This document shows positions 1 to 8,717 of a stretch of 64,000 bases of DNA, one piece after another. Under the pieces are notes generated by a model. It saw nothing but the letters and a program-made list of their open reading frames with translations. It was not told the DNA's origin and did no database searches. The position numbers were made by a program, and so were the translations under genes. The DNA is from JBCBKL01 sp963922565. GTDB taxonomy: Bacteria > Pseudomonadota > Alphaproteobacteria > Rhodobacterales > Rhodobacteraceae. Location of the stretch: contig CAWUIQ010000003.1 of the NCBI GenBank assembly GCA_963922565.1, positions 58,516 to 122,515 of the forward strand, read 5' to 3'. Within the stretch, counting starts at the first letter, position 1, and every line of letters begins with the position of its first letter.

Positions 1-712
1 CCGGAAGAACTTCGGCAAGAACGCCAGTCCTCTCCATCAGGCGCAGCGCCATCAGTGGATCAGGCGCCGACAACAGCTTGATCATCTCTGCCCCGACACG
101 CTCAACCGACAGGGTGCCGAGATGATCGGCAAGACTGGCGATGGCGTTCAACGCCTCAGGATCCGCGCCTTCACCCGGATCCGCGTACCACGCAAAAAAG
201 CGGAAGAACCGCAGAATGCGCAGATAATCCTCTCTGATCCGCTGGACCGGATCATCAATGAAACGAAGCCGCCGGTTCATGGCGTCTGGCAGACCGCCCA
301 GTGGGTCGATCACGTGACCCGAGCGGTCCGCATAAAGCGCGTTCATCGTGAAATCCCGCCGTCGCGCGTCATCTTCGATCTGGTCGGAGAAAGAAACGAC
401 CGCACGTCGGCCATCGGTCTCGACATCTTTCCGGAAGGTGGTGACCTCGAACGGTTTGCCGTCCACGACGACCGTAACGGTGCCAAACTCGATTCCGGTT
501 GGAATGGCTTGGAAGTCGGCCCTTGTCGCCAGGTCCATAAGCTCTCGCGGTGCGGCATCGGTCGAGAGGTCAACATCACTGTTTGGTTCGTTCAGTACCG
601 CGTTGCGGACGCAGCCACCGACAAAGTAGGCCTTGTAGCCCTCGGCTTCGATCGTTTCGCACAGCAATTGCGCCGCGGGATCGGCCAGCCAAGCGGTAGA
701 CTTGGGTATCAC
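1..712 (-). CDS. cca: CCA tRNA nucleotidyltransferase, 3' part outside the window
   Basis: Adds or repairs the 3'-CCA end of tRNAs in the cytoplasm. Translation of the minus strand from GTG at 712 gives about 237 codons of an enzyme that is usually near 390 residues, so the C-terminal part lies beyond position 1. The class II nucleotidyltransferase signature is visible: FVGGCVRNAVL near residue 30, then DVDLSTDA with the metal-binding Asp pair, and RRDFTMNALY near residue 115. The start is a GTG that overlaps the stop of the upstream Nudix gene as GTGA, implying translational coupling. It is the third gene of a leftward hslO-Nudix-cca operon. Confidence 0.9.
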   Translation of the reverse strand, partial: MIPKSTAWLADPAAQLLCETIEAEGYKAYFVGGCVRNAVLNEPNSDVDLSTDAAPRELMDLATRADFQAIPTGIEFGTVTVVVDGKPFEVTTFRKDVETDGRRAVVSFSDQIEDDARRRDFTMNALYADRSGHVIDPLGGLPDAMNRRLRFIDDPVQRIREDYLRILRFFRFFAWYADPGEGADPEALNAIASLADHLGTLSVERVGAEMIKLLSAPDPLMALRLMERTGVLAEVLP

Positions 713-1305
713 GATGTCATCAGATCCGACCATGTCCGCAACATACGCGCGGTTGCGCCCCAAATGTAGTAGGGACCGAAAGGAACGACGTAATAGGCAC
801 GCTGGTGACCACGCCACCGCCTCGACTGAACGCGATAGTTTTCGGGCGCCAGCAGAAAATCCGTCGGCACGCGAAAAACCTCGTCGACCTCTCCTCTCTC
901 GGGCCTGATCTCAAACGACCGCTCGATCACGGCCACCACGGGCGTCACAAGAAAACCTGTTACGGTTTCGTGCGTCGGCAACGTGCCCAAGACGCGAACG
1001 TTGCCAGTCGGAAGGCCGATCTCTTCTTCGGCTTCACGCAACGCCGCATCGATAACGGTGGCGTCGCCCTCATCCTGCTTGCCGCCCGGAAACGCGATTT
1101 GGCCGGGATGGTGTTTCAGGGCGGATGACCGTTTGGTCAGTAGAATGCCATGCCCACCAGAATCTCTTGCGATCGGCACGAGGACGCCGGCGGGCCGAAG
1201 CCGGCGCCCCTCAGGCAACTGAAACTCGGGGTTCAGATCAAAATCAGATGACGGACCGCCGCCGCGATTCAGCGCGGTTTCAACCCTGCCGATGAAATCA
1301 CTCAC
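709..1305 (-). CDS. Nudix hydrolase, probable coenzyme A pyrophosphatase
   Basis: About 198 residues if started at GTG 1305, which overlaps the hslO stop by 8 bp. A TTG at 1347 in the same frame would add 14 residues but would run deeper into hslO. The Nudix box is clear (FPGGKQDEG followed by REAEEEIGL), and upstream LLTKRSSALKHHPGQIAF matches the LLTxRSxxLxxHxGQxxFPGG signature that precedes the Nudix box in the CoA-pyrophosphatase (NudL/PCD1) family, which cleaves CoA to 3',5'-ADP and phosphopantetheine. The substrate is inferred from that signature. It lies between hslO and cca in one operon. Confidence 0.85.
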   Translation of the reverse strand: MSDFIGRVETALNRGGGPSSDFDLNPEFQLPEGRRLRPAGVLVPIARDSGGHGILLTKRSSALKHHPGQIAFPGGKQDEGDATVIDAALREAEEEIGLPTGNVRVLGTLPTHETVTGFLVTPVVAVIERSFEIRPERGEVDEVFRVPTDFLLAPENYRVQSRRWRGHQRAYYVVPFGPYYIWGATARMLRTWSDLMTS

Positions 1306-2284
1306 CGGCGGTCTGCTTGGCCTCAAACCCGACGGTCGCAGGATCAAGTACGTAATGGGCGCCGCAGAACTGGCAATCCGCTGTCACAGATCCCTCAGGC
1401 GTCGTCATCTTTTCGATGTCTCTGGCCGAATAGATCGACAGGCTCTGGCGAACGCGATCCTCGGAGCATGTGCATCCAAACCGGACCGGTTGCGCATCAA
1501 AGACACGCGGCGTTTCCTCGTGAAACAGCCGGACAAGCAGGTCGCTTGGTGCGACCTGCGGCCCGATCAGCTCAATTTCCTCGACCGTATCCAACAGCGT
1601 ATTGGCCCGGTTCCAATTCTCGGATTCGGCATCATCCAACAGATCATGAGCGGCCAGTACGTCTCCGTTGCCTTCGCCCTGAGCCACAAATGGAGAGGCC
1701 TTTGGCATGTGTTGAAGCATGACACCGCCGCCCCGCCAGTGTTGAGGAACACCGGGGGATTGAGATTCCCCAAAACTCAGCGCAAAGCGTGTCGGCAGCT
1801 GTTCGGATTGCGCGAAATACGATTCCGCGCATGAGGCCAGCGATCCACCCGTCAGCGGCGTAATACCCTGGTAGGGCGTCATGTCCGTGCCCTGGTCGAT
1901 CATGATCGCAAAATACCCTTCGCCGACCTGGTCATAAGGTGACGTGTCGGTCAGCCTGTCCTGATCATAGCTGGCATAGGCGCGGATTCGTGCCGTCTCG
2001 CCCTCTTCCTCGGGTCCGAAATAGTCAGTCGCGATCATGCGCACAGGCCCCTTGGACTGAACCTGAAGCGACAGCTTCCAACGCAATTTGATCGTCTGAC
2101 CGATCAATGCGGTCAAAAGCGCCATCTCTGCCACCAATGCCTCGACAGGTTTGGGGTAGTCGTGCTGCTTCAGGATCCCCTCGAGGACCCCGTCCAGGCG
2201 CGCGACACGCCCCCTGATATCAGAGGCATCGAGTTGGAAGGGCAGGACGCTATCGTCCCACGCAAGTTGTGTTCCGCTGGTCAT
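1298..2284 (-). CDS. hslO: Hsp33 family redox-regulated chaperone
   Basis: Cytoplasmic holdase chaperone activated by oxidation. 328 residues from ATG 2284; the frame is open further upstream but that extension is rich in Arg and Ser and unlike the family. The C-terminus holds the four zinc and redox cysteines as CTC (in FGCTCSEDR) and CQFC (in CQFCGAHY), the expected CxC...CxxC arrangement. The N-terminal domain is of normal length. The gene is divergent from a second Nudix gene at 2365, with about 80 bp between the starts, and leads the operon with the CoA-type Nudix gene and cca. Confidence 0.92.
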   Translation of the reverse strand: MTSGTQLAWDDSVLPFQLDASDIRGRVARLDGVLEGILKQHDYPKPVEALVAEMALLTALIGQTIKLRWKLSLQVQSKGPVRMIATDYFGPEEEGETARIRAYASYDQDRLTDTSPYDQVGEGYFAIMIDQGTDMTPYQGITPLTGGSLASCAESYFAQSEQLPTRFALSFGESQSPGVPQHWRGGGVMLQHMPKASPFVAQGEGNGDVLAAHDLLDDAESENWNRANTLLDTVEEIELIGPQVAPSDLLVRLFHEETPRVFDAQPVRFGCTCSEDRVRQSLSIYSARDIEKMTTPEGSVTADCQFCGAHYVLDPATVGFEAKQTAGE

Positions 2285-2364
2285 CGGGGTTTCCTTATCT
2301 GCCACGCATTGGCATATCGCGACTATATAGGCGAGGCGACGAGAACTGGAAGGGGGCGCCATCA

Positions 2365-2811
2365 ATGCGACGTATGGGGACGACGCCTCAGGCAGACCGA
2401 AAGTATCGCGCGCGCCCTGGTGCCTACGCAATTCTGCCCAAGCACGGGAAGGTTCTGTTAACGGCACAATTTGATCATGACTTCGACATCCAGCTGCCCG
2501 GCGGCGGTATAGACGACGGTGAGTCAAGCATCGCGGCATTGCATCGCGAGGTTCTTGAGGAAACGGGTTGGAGCATCGCCCGGCCGCGCCGGCTCGGGGC
2601 GTTCAAAGAGTTTGTCTATATGCCGGAATACGATCTTTGGGCAGAAAAGATCTGCCACATCTACGTCGCGACGCCCGCCAGAAAGGTCAGATCCATTTCG
2701 GAGCCCCACCACGAAGCATTCTGGATGCCCCTGCCCCTTGCCGCGAATGTTCTCGGAAACGACGGGACCAGATCCTTTATTCAGAGCTACGCTTCCCGAT
2801 CGGGACCGTGA
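2365..2811 (+). CDS. Nudix hydrolase, substrate unknown
   Basis: 148 residues from ATG 2365, preceded by a purine-rich ribosome binding site (aaggggg, 2350-2355) at a suitable distance. The frame is open upstream but overlaps the hslO start region, so the internal ATG is preferred. Nudix box residues are present: LPGGGIDDGE then REVLEETGW. The protein is a single Nudix domain with nothing in it that fixes the substrate. It is convergent with the response-regulator phosphatase gene, and the two coding ends overlap by 25 bp. Confidence 0.82.
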   Translation: MRRMGTTPQADRKYRARPGAYAILPKHGKVLLTAQFDHDFDIQLPGGGIDDGESSIAALHREVLEETGWSIARPRRLGAFKEFVYMPEYDLWAEKICHIYVATPARKVRSISEPHHEAFWMPLPLAANVLGNDGTRSFIQSYASRSGP

Positions 2812-4070
2812 AATTCGAACAAGACACCCGACACGTCATCTGGAAAGCCACTGGTCCCGGCAAACTCGCCCAGTTTCCAGGTAAGCGCCTCTAACAATGC
2901 TTCGCCCCGTGAGTCCCTAAGGTCGGTCAGGATTGTTACCAGTCCATCCTCGCCCAACATCTGACCGTCCGCCGAGGGGCATTCCGTGACACCATCAGAG
3001 AGCATCAACAACCGATCACCGGGTTCTAGCACCAATTCGAACTGGGTAAACGAGATGTCAGACATCAGACCAACCGGAAACCCACCGGGGCCTTCCTGTT
3101 GGATCTGGCCCGCCTTCCGCTGAACCACGGGATGCGGATGTCCGGCCTGCGCCATGACAACTCGACCGCTCGATAGATCGACATCAGCGAGCAGCATGGT
3201 GAAGTACAGCTCCGTCTCCATCTCGTCGAGCACCATACCGTTGATGGTTTCGATGACCTCACCCGGCGGTCGCGACGCGAATGTCCCGTCATCCAAGCGT
3301 TCCAGCGCCACGTTCTGGTCCGGGGCGGTAGCAGACAGATAGCCGGCCAGCCGGGCGGTCATCAGGGCCGAACTGATCCCATGGCCAGAGACATCAATCG
3401 CATATAGGCCCAGATGGCCCTCGGCGGCCGGATAGAACCCGACAAGATCCCCACCAACATGGCCGCTCGATCGCAACATGAGAGACAGGTCAGCCGTCTC
3501 GAAATTCTTGAACTTCTCGCGAACCAGTGACTGCTGCAGTTGCTTGGCCTCGATGAGGTCGTTGTCTACCGAGTCATAGAGGCGCTGAAGCTCATCAAGC
3601 GTATCCGAAATGATCCGGTTCTTGTCGGTCAATTCGCGCTGCATCTTAAGGATGCGTTCACCTGCTGTAATCCGGGCTCGCAATTCGTGCGCGTTGACCG
3701 GTTTGGTCAGGAAATCGTCGGCGCCCGAGTCCAACCCGCGCGCAATCTCGTCCTTCTCGCTCTTGGACGTCAAAAGGATGAAATAGCCGTACTCGTCGCC
3801 CGGCAAGGCCCGGAATGCCTTGCAGAATTCCAACCCGTCCATGCCGGGCATCATCCAATCGCTCAGGACAAGGTCGGGGTGATGTTCTCGGCAGATTTCA
3901 AGGGCTTCAAAACCGGTTTCCGCTTCGAGGACGTCGTAACCCCAACGCTTGAGTGACGACGACAGAATCTTCCGCTGCAGCTTACTATCGTCGACAATCA
4001 GGATACGTTGGGCGATCGTCGACCAGTCGTCGGAACCCGTTACTTCAGCTTGTTCTGCGTGAGACCGCAT
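2787..4070 (-). CDS. Response regulator with PP2C-type (RsbU/SpoIIE) serine phosphatase output
   Basis: 427 residues. A receiver domain (about 20-140) has the acidic pair in LIVDDSK, the phosphoacceptor Asp in LVLSDWMMPG and the conserved Lys in FLTKPV. A coiled linker (about 150-190, DELQRLYDSVDNDLIEAKQLQ) leads to a PPM/SpoIIE phosphatase domain (about 195-425) with GGDLVGFY, AIDVSGHG, LSDGVTE and PDDVSG. Such proteins dephosphorylate anti-sigma-factor antagonists in partner-switching pathways. The architecture matches RbaY, which acts with RbaV/RbaW in Rhodobacter capsulatus, but that name is an inference from architecture. The divergent neighbour is a free-standing Hpt protein, a possible phosphodonor. 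Confidence 0.9.
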   Translation of the reverse strand: MRSHAEQAEVTGSDDWSTIAQRILIVDDSKLQRKILSSSLKRWGYDVLEAETGFEALEICREHHPDLVLSDWMMPGMDGLEFCKAFRALPGDEYGYFILLTSKSEKDEIARGLDSGADDFLTKPVNAHELRARITAGERILKMQRELTDKNRIISDTLDELQRLYDSVDNDLIEAKQLQQSLVREKFKNFETADLSLMLRSSGHVGGDLVGFYPAAEGHLGLYAIDVSGHGISSALMTARLAGYLSATAPDQNVALERLDDGTFASRPPGEVIETINGMVLDEMETELYFTMLLADVDLSSGRVVMAQAGHPHPVVQRKAGQIQQEGPGGFPVGLMSDISFTQFELVLEPGDRLLMLSDGVTECPSADGQMLGEDGLVTILTDLRDSRGEALLEALTWKLGEFAGTSGFPDDVSGVLFEFHGPDREA

Positions 4071-4207
4071 CGCACCACACCCGTAATACTTGTCTTGGGA
4101 TGGCTAAATCGTGGCGCTTAAGGATGCATGAAGCCGAAACATTCTTCGCCTAAATCTTTAGCGGTTACCGTTTCTTAACTGCCGCGTGGAACACCTCTGC
4201 CAAGCTG

Positions 4208-4546
4208 ATGGAGACGGACATGATCGACTGGCAGCGGGTTGAGGCCCTGAAAGAAGAAGTCGGCGCCGAAGACTTTGATGAAGTGGTGGAGCTTTTCCTC
4301 GAAGAAGTTGACGAGGTCATCGACCGTTTGCGGGAATGCACCGATCGGGACCAGCTCGAGGCAGACATGCACTTTCTGAAAGGCAGCGCAATGAACCTTG
4401 GGTTTGAACGCTTTTCTGATCTCTGCCAGACGGGCGAACAAATGTCGGCCAGCGGACAAGCAGCGGATGTCGACCTGGGCGCTGTGCTGGACTGTTACGA
4501 CAAATCCAGGGCCACATTCCTGGGCGGCATGGAGCAAGCGGCCTAG
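4208..4546 (+). CDS. Stand-alone histidine phosphotransfer (Hpt) domain protein
   Basis: 112 residues, essentially one Hpt four-helix domain. The phosphorylatable His is in MHFLKGSAMNLGF (near residue 55), the canonical HxLKGSA motif. The N-terminal half is strongly acidic. No kinase domain is attached, so it must relay phosphate between separate proteins. It is transcribed divergently from the receiver-PP2C gene, 137 bp apart, which suggests a functional pairing (inference). It ends tail to tail with the SDR gene, the two sharing CTAG at 4543-4546. An ATG four codons downstream of the chosen start is also possible. Confidence 0.85.
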   Translation: METDMIDWQRVEALKEEVGAEDFDEVVELFLEEVDEVIDRLRECTDRDQLEADMHFLKGSAMNLGFERFSDLCQTGEQMSASGQAADVDLGAVLDCYDKSRATFLGGMEQAA

Positions 4547-5355
4547 ACCAGCTTGTAAAAATCCTGAGCCTTGGGTTGGCCAAAGGTCGAGTATGCGACC
4601 GCCCGCAGTTTCCGCATACCGGCGAGCCAACGGTCTGGATCCTGAGCGCGCAGCACAACATAATCTGCAACTTGCGCATGGGGCAGAATGCGAAAGCGCC
4701 CTGCGGCAACGCCTTCGGCGATAGCCTCGGCAACCTCATCAGCAGTGAGCAGGCTTTGATGTGCAGCCGCATCGTCGTCGGACAGATTGATCAACGGCGT
4801 CGCGACGTATTGAGGACAAACAACCGAGACACCGATGCCCTGATCGCCGTGCGTGATGTTCAGCGACTCCGCAAAGCTGACGGCAGCATGTTTGGTGGCG
4901 GAATAGGCAGCATCGTCGATCTGATTCAGCAGACCCGCAGCAGATGCCACGTTCACGAAATATCCCGAACCGCGTTCAAGCATCTTTGGCAGACAGGCCC
5001 GCGCCGCGTAGACGTGTGCCATCACATGGACGTCCCAGTTCAAGGCCCACACATCGTTCGGGGCTGAGGCCGCATGCCCTTCCTGTCCGACAGCCGCACC
5101 AGCATTCGAAACAAAGCAATCCACCTGGCCAAGCTCGTGCTGCGCATGGGCCACCAGATCAACGATGTCGGATTCTCGCCGCACATCGCATACCCGATGG
5201 GCGGCACCAATCTCATCAGCAATCCTTTGCGCTGCATCGGCATCGCGGTCGGCAATACACACTCGCCCGCCAAGTGAAACGATGCGCCGGGCGAGCGCTG
5301 CGCCGATCCCGCTCGCTCCACCGGTTATTACGACACCCTTATCTGCAAAATCCAC
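4543..5355 (-). CDS. Short-chain dehydrogenase/reductase, substrate unknown
   Basis: 270 residues with a GTG start. Classical SDR features are TGGASGIG near the N-terminus for NAD(P) binding, the D in ADRDADA after beta-2, VSNAG near residue 85, and the catalytic Ser in VNVASAAG with YSATKH as the YxxxK pair. An acidic residue after beta-2 favours NAD over NADP (family knowledge). The substrate cannot be read from the sequence. It lies upstream of the Hpt 3' end and just downstream of ilvA on the same strand (11 bp gap), so co-transcription with ilvA is likely. Confidence 0.88.
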   Translation of the reverse strand: MDFADKGVVITGGASGIGAALARRIVSLGGRVCIADRDADAAQRIADEIGAAHRVCDVRRESDIVDLVAHAQHELGQVDCFVSNAGAAVGQEGHAASAPNDVWALNWDVHVMAHVYAARACLPKMLERGSGYFVNVASAAGLLNQIDDAAYSATKHAAVSFAESLNITHGDQGIGVSVVCPQYVATPLINLSDDDAAAHQSLLTADEVAEAIAEGVAAGRFRILPHAQVADYVVLRAQDPDRWLAGMRKLRAVAYSTFGQPKAQDFYKLV

Positions 5356-5366
5356 GACCAGCCTCC

Positions 5367-6611
5367 CTAGATGACGAACTCGGCCACCGTTTCATCATTC
5401 GTTATGTCGGTATAGACAAAGCCAGCCCCATCGAGCTTTTCGAAAAGCCTCGCAAAGTTCTCGGGTTCGGTTGTCTCGATCCCGATAAGAACGGAACCGA
5501 AGTTTCTGGCCGACTTCTTGAGATACTCGAAACGCGCGATGTTGTCGTGTGGGCCGAGGTAATTCAGGAAATCCTTCAAGGCCCCAGGGCGCTGCGGCAG
5601 TCGAAGGATGAAGTACTTCTTGAGGCCAGAAAACCGCTGCGCCCGTTCTTTGACTTCCGGCAGGCGTTCGAAATCGAAATTGCCACCACTGGTCACGCAC
5701 ACCACGGTCTTGCCCGCAATCTGGTCGCGCAGCTGTGGCAATGCATCGATGACCAACGCACCCGCCGGTTCGAGGACAATCCCCTCGACGTTCAGCATCT
5801 CGAGGATCGACACACAAATGCGATCTTCCGGGGAAATGACGACATCGGCCAGATCAACATCGCTCAGCCGGGCGAACGTCCGGTCACCCAGCCGAGCGAC
5901 AGCCGCCCCATCCACAAAGTTGTTGAGGGTTGCCAGCGTTTCAGGTTTTCCAGCTTTCAACGCCGCCAAAAGGCTCGCACCACCGGCCGGTTCGACAAAC
6001 GTGAATGCTGTCTTGTCCCGCAGATAGCTGCGTACACCGGCCGCCAAGCCACCACCTCCGACCGGAAGAACGATCCGGTCGGGATAGCCTTTCATCTGGG
6101 CCTCGATTTCGACACCAACGCTTGCCTGGCCCTCGATCACGTCATCATCATCAAACGGCGACAGAAAATGCGCGCCCTCACGCTCACAATAGGCCTTGGA
6201 GGCTGCCAGCGTTTCGTCGAAATAGTCGCCGGTCAGTTCGATCTGAATGTTGTCGCCGCCGAACATCCGCGTTTTCTGGATCTTTTGCTCGGGCGTCGTG
6301 ACGGGCATGAAAATCACGCCGCGTTTGTCGAAATGGCGGCACATATACGCGACGCCCTGGGCGTGGTTGCCCGCACTGGCGCAAACGAACGTGTCGACAT
6401 CGAGCACTTTGTGCATCGCGTTGAACGCACCGCGAAGCTTGTAAGACCTCACGGGGCTCAGATCTTCGCGTTTCAACCAGATATCTGCGCCGAAGCGATC
6501 CGAAAGATGAGCATTGCGCAGCAGCGGTGTTGGTGGAAACACCGCACGCATGGCTTTTTCGGCAACGCGCGCAGCCTCTGCAAAGTCGGGATCTGATGGC
6601 CTGTCCAGCAT
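5367..6611 (-). CDS. ilvA: Threonine dehydratase (threonine ammonia-lyase)
   Basis: PLP enzyme that deaminates threonine to 2-oxobutanoate, the first step of isoleucine synthesis. 414 residues from ATG 6611. The PLP lysine is in RSYKLRGAFN near residue 60, the substrate-loop motif is ASAGNHAQG, and the phosphate-binding glycines are in PVGGGGLAAG. The C-terminal 80 residues (LRLPQRPGALKDFLNYLG...) form an ACT-like regulatory domain, single rather than double as expected for this length class. It is divergent from argG. Confidence 0.93.
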   Translation of the reverse strand: MLDRPSDPDFAEAARVAEKAMRAVFPPTPLLRNAHLSDRFGADIWLKREDLSPVRSYKLRGAFNAMHKVLDVDTFVCASAGNHAQGVAYMCRHFDKRGVIFMPVTTPEQKIQKTRMFGGDNIQIELTGDYFDETLAASKAYCEREGAHFLSPFDDDDVIEGQASVGVEIEAQMKGYPDRIVLPVGGGGLAAGVRSYLRDKTAFTFVEPAGGASLLAALKAGKPETLATLNNFVDGAAVARLGDRTFARLSDVDLADVVISPEDRICVSILEMLNVEGIVLEPAGALVIDALPQLRDQIAGKTVVCVTSGGNFDFERLPEVKERAQRFSGLKKYFILRLPQRPGALKDFLNYLGPHDNIARFEYLKKSARNFGSVLIGIETTEPENFARLFEKLDGAGFVYTDITNDETVAEFVI

Positions 6612-6705
6612 GCTCTTGGCCTAAGGCCCGGAATGAGCGGGGTCAATCTTGCTGATCTGATTGAAACCGGTTATCGGCGGCCCGATACGTCTGAAGGGGA
6701 TGACA

Positions 6706-7923
6706 ATGAGCGCGCCGAAGAAAGTAGTGCTGGCCTATTCCGGGGGTCTGGATACGTCGATCATTCTGAAATGGCTACAGACTGAATACGGCTGCGAAGT
6801 CGTCACCTTCACGGCTGACCTGGGCCAGGGCGAAGAGCTGGAACCCGCACGCAAAAAAGCCGAGATGATGGGCGCGAGCGCTATCTATATTGAAGATCTG
6901 CGGGAAGAGTTCGTTCGCGACTTTGTCTTTCCGATGTTCCGCGCAAACGCCCTTTACGAAGGTCTTTACCTGCTGGGAACGTCCATCGCCCGCCCGCTCA
7001 TCTCAAAACGTCTGGTCGAAATCGCCGAGGCAGAGGGCGCCGATGCGGTTTCGCATGGTGCGACCGGCAAAGGCAACGACCAGGTCCGGTTCGAACTCAG
7101 CGCCTATGCCCTGAACCCCGACATCAAGGTCATCGCGCCATGGCGTGAATGGGATCTGTCCAGCCGCACAAAGCTGATCGATTTTGCCGAAAAGAACCAG
7201 ATCCCCATTGCCAAGGACAAACGCGGCGAGGCGCCTTTCAGCGTTGATGCGAACCTGTTGCACACATCGTCCGAGGGCAAGGTGCTGGAAGACCCAGCCG
7301 AGGATGCGCCGGACTATGTTTATCAGCGCACCGTCAATCCGGAGGACGCGCCGGCTTCACCTGAATTCATCGAGGTGGGGTTCGAAAAGGGCGATGCCGT
7401 TTCGATCAACGGCGAGGCGTTGTCGCCCGCAGCGCTTTTGACCAAGCTGAACGAGCTTGGTGGCAAACACGGTATCGGCCGGCTCGATCTGGTCGAGGGC
7501 CGGTTCGTCGGCATGAAGTCCCGCGGGATTTACGAAACACCCGGGGGGACCATCCTGCTTGAGGCGCATCGCGGGATCGAACAGATCACATTGGATCGCG
7601 GCGCTGCCCATCTCAAGGACGAGCTGATGCCGCGCTATGCCGAACTGATCTATAACGGTTTCTGGTTCTCGCCCGAACGCGAGATGCTTCAGGCTGCTAT
7701 CGACAAAAGCCAGGAACACGTGACCGGCACGGTGCGCCTGAAGCTATACAAAGGTTTGGCACGGACCGTTGGGCGTTGGTCAGAACATTCGCTTTATTCA
7801 GAGGCCCATGTGACATTCGAAGATGATGCGGGCGCCTACGACCAGACGGATGCGAAAGGTTTCATCCAGCTGAACGCCCTGCGTCTGAAGCTTCTTGCCG
7901 CCAGAAACCGACGCCTCAAGTGA
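6706..7923 (+). CDS. argG: Argininosuccinate synthase
   Basis: Joins citrulline and aspartate with ATP to form argininosuccinate in arginine synthesis. 405 residues from ATG 6706. The ATG at 6700 is too close to the aaggggat ribosome binding site, and the protein beginning SAPKKVVLAYSGGLDTS matches the usual N-terminus with its ATP pyrophosphatase loop SGGLDTS. HGATGKGNDQVRFE and EGRFVGMKSRGIYETPGG are typical family blocks. The stop overlaps the convergent sulfotransferase-like gene by 8 bp, leaving no room for a terminator. Confidence 0.96.
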   Translation: MSAPKKVVLAYSGGLDTSIILKWLQTEYGCEVVTFTADLGQGEELEPARKKAEMMGASAIYIEDLREEFVRDFVFPMFRANALYEGLYLLGTSIARPLISKRLVEIAEAEGADAVSHGATGKGNDQVRFELSAYALNPDIKVIAPWREWDLSSRTKLIDFAEKNQIPIAKDKRGEAPFSVDANLLHTSSEGKVLEDPAEDAPDYVYQRTVNPEDAPASPEFIEVGFEKGDAVSINGEALSPAALLTKLNELGGKHGIGRLDLVEGRFVGMKSRGIYETPGGTILLEAHRGIEQITLDRGAAHLKDELMPRYAELIYNGFWFSPEREMLQAAIDKSQEHVTGTVRLKLYKGLARTVGRWSEHSLYSEAHVTFEDDAGAYDQTDAKGFIQLNALRLKLLAARNRRLK

Positions 7924-8620
7924 CCTTGGACGCTGCCAAGGCCTCGTAATACGGCATGGCGGCTTGGGCCAGCGCCAAGTAGTCACCTTTCAACTCCGGC
8001 ATCGGGCCTTCTGGACCTGCGAAGCCAGAGGATTGGTGAATTGCGCCGTACCAATGCCGGGCCCAAACGCCATCGGCCGGATGTCCGCCTTTGGGCCAAG
8101 ATAGCATCGCGGCGTCCCAACTGATGCCCAGCCGATGGCAGAGCGCCGACAAGACGCGCTCAGGGTCCGCCCGGATGTCCGAGGCGTCGACCACGAGGCC
8201 ACCATCGACCATCTCAAAGATCCGCGCCTGTTGACGAAATCCCAGATCGTCGAGGTTCGGGGCCTCTCGCTTCTTCGCATAGCTGGCGACAACCCGATGG
8301 GGATGCCGAATAAGAAAGACGTTCTGCATGCTCTCGATCCAACGCATCGGGAAAGTCGGCAGCATGTGATGGGCCATGTGTTTTTGATAGAAGACGGGCT
8401 TTGACACCGGCGCGGTCAGTGCCTTGACTACCATCTCTGCATCACTGCTTTGCGACGCCAAAACCTCGGGTTTCATCGGATGATCAATGCCGCTGTGCTG
8501 CAGGTAAGCCGCATAAAACGGCTCGTCCACGACATCACAATCGGACCTCGACGCGAACGAATACATCAGAGCCGTCGACAGATTTCGCGGCCCAGACCAC
8601 ATGGCGATCCGTTTGGTCAC
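7916..8620 (-). CDS. Sulfotransferase-like P-loop protein
   Basis: About 234 residues from GTG 8620, which has a good ribosome binding site (AAGGAG) 5 nt upstream on the coding strand. A GTG at 8638 would add six residues. The N-terminal MWSGPRNLSTALMYSFASR resembles the PAPS 5'-phosphosulfate loop of sulfotransferases, and VFLIRHPHRVVASY resembles the 3'-phosphate loop (RxPxxxxxS). Proteins of this type are widespread in alphaproteobacteria and mostly uncharacterised. The acceptor, and even sulfotransferase activity, are unproven. Confidence 0.75.
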   Translation of the reverse strand: MTKRIAMWSGPRNLSTALMYSFASRSDCDVVDEPFYAAYLQHSGIDHPMKPEVLASQSSDAEMVVKALTAPVSKPVFYQKHMAHHMLPTFPMRWIESMQNVFLIRHPHRVVASYAKKREAPNLDDLGFRQQARIFEMVDGGLVVDASDIRADPERVLSALCHRLGISWDAAMLSWPKGGHPADGVWARHWYGAIHQSSGFAGPEGPMPELKGDYLALAQAAMPYYEALAASKVT

Positions 8621-8717
8621 TGACTCTCCTTCGTTCACCAGCCCGTGATCTCACCGGCTCGTGCATTGAGTGAAACATGCTTCGGCGCAACTATTCGCAC
8701 AACGAGGGAGATCCGCT

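Noticed and set aside
4160..4190. Possible CtrA box upstream of the Hpt gene (ggttaccgtttcttaac)
   Set aside because: The TTAA elements are out of register (spacing 6 with a C in the first element), unlike the exact TTAA-N7-TTAA at 47902.
4944..6596. 550-residue plus-strand frame opposite ilvA and the SDR gene
   Set aside because: It is antisense to two clear genes and rich in Arg, His and Pro as expected for a shadow frame of high-GC coding DNA.
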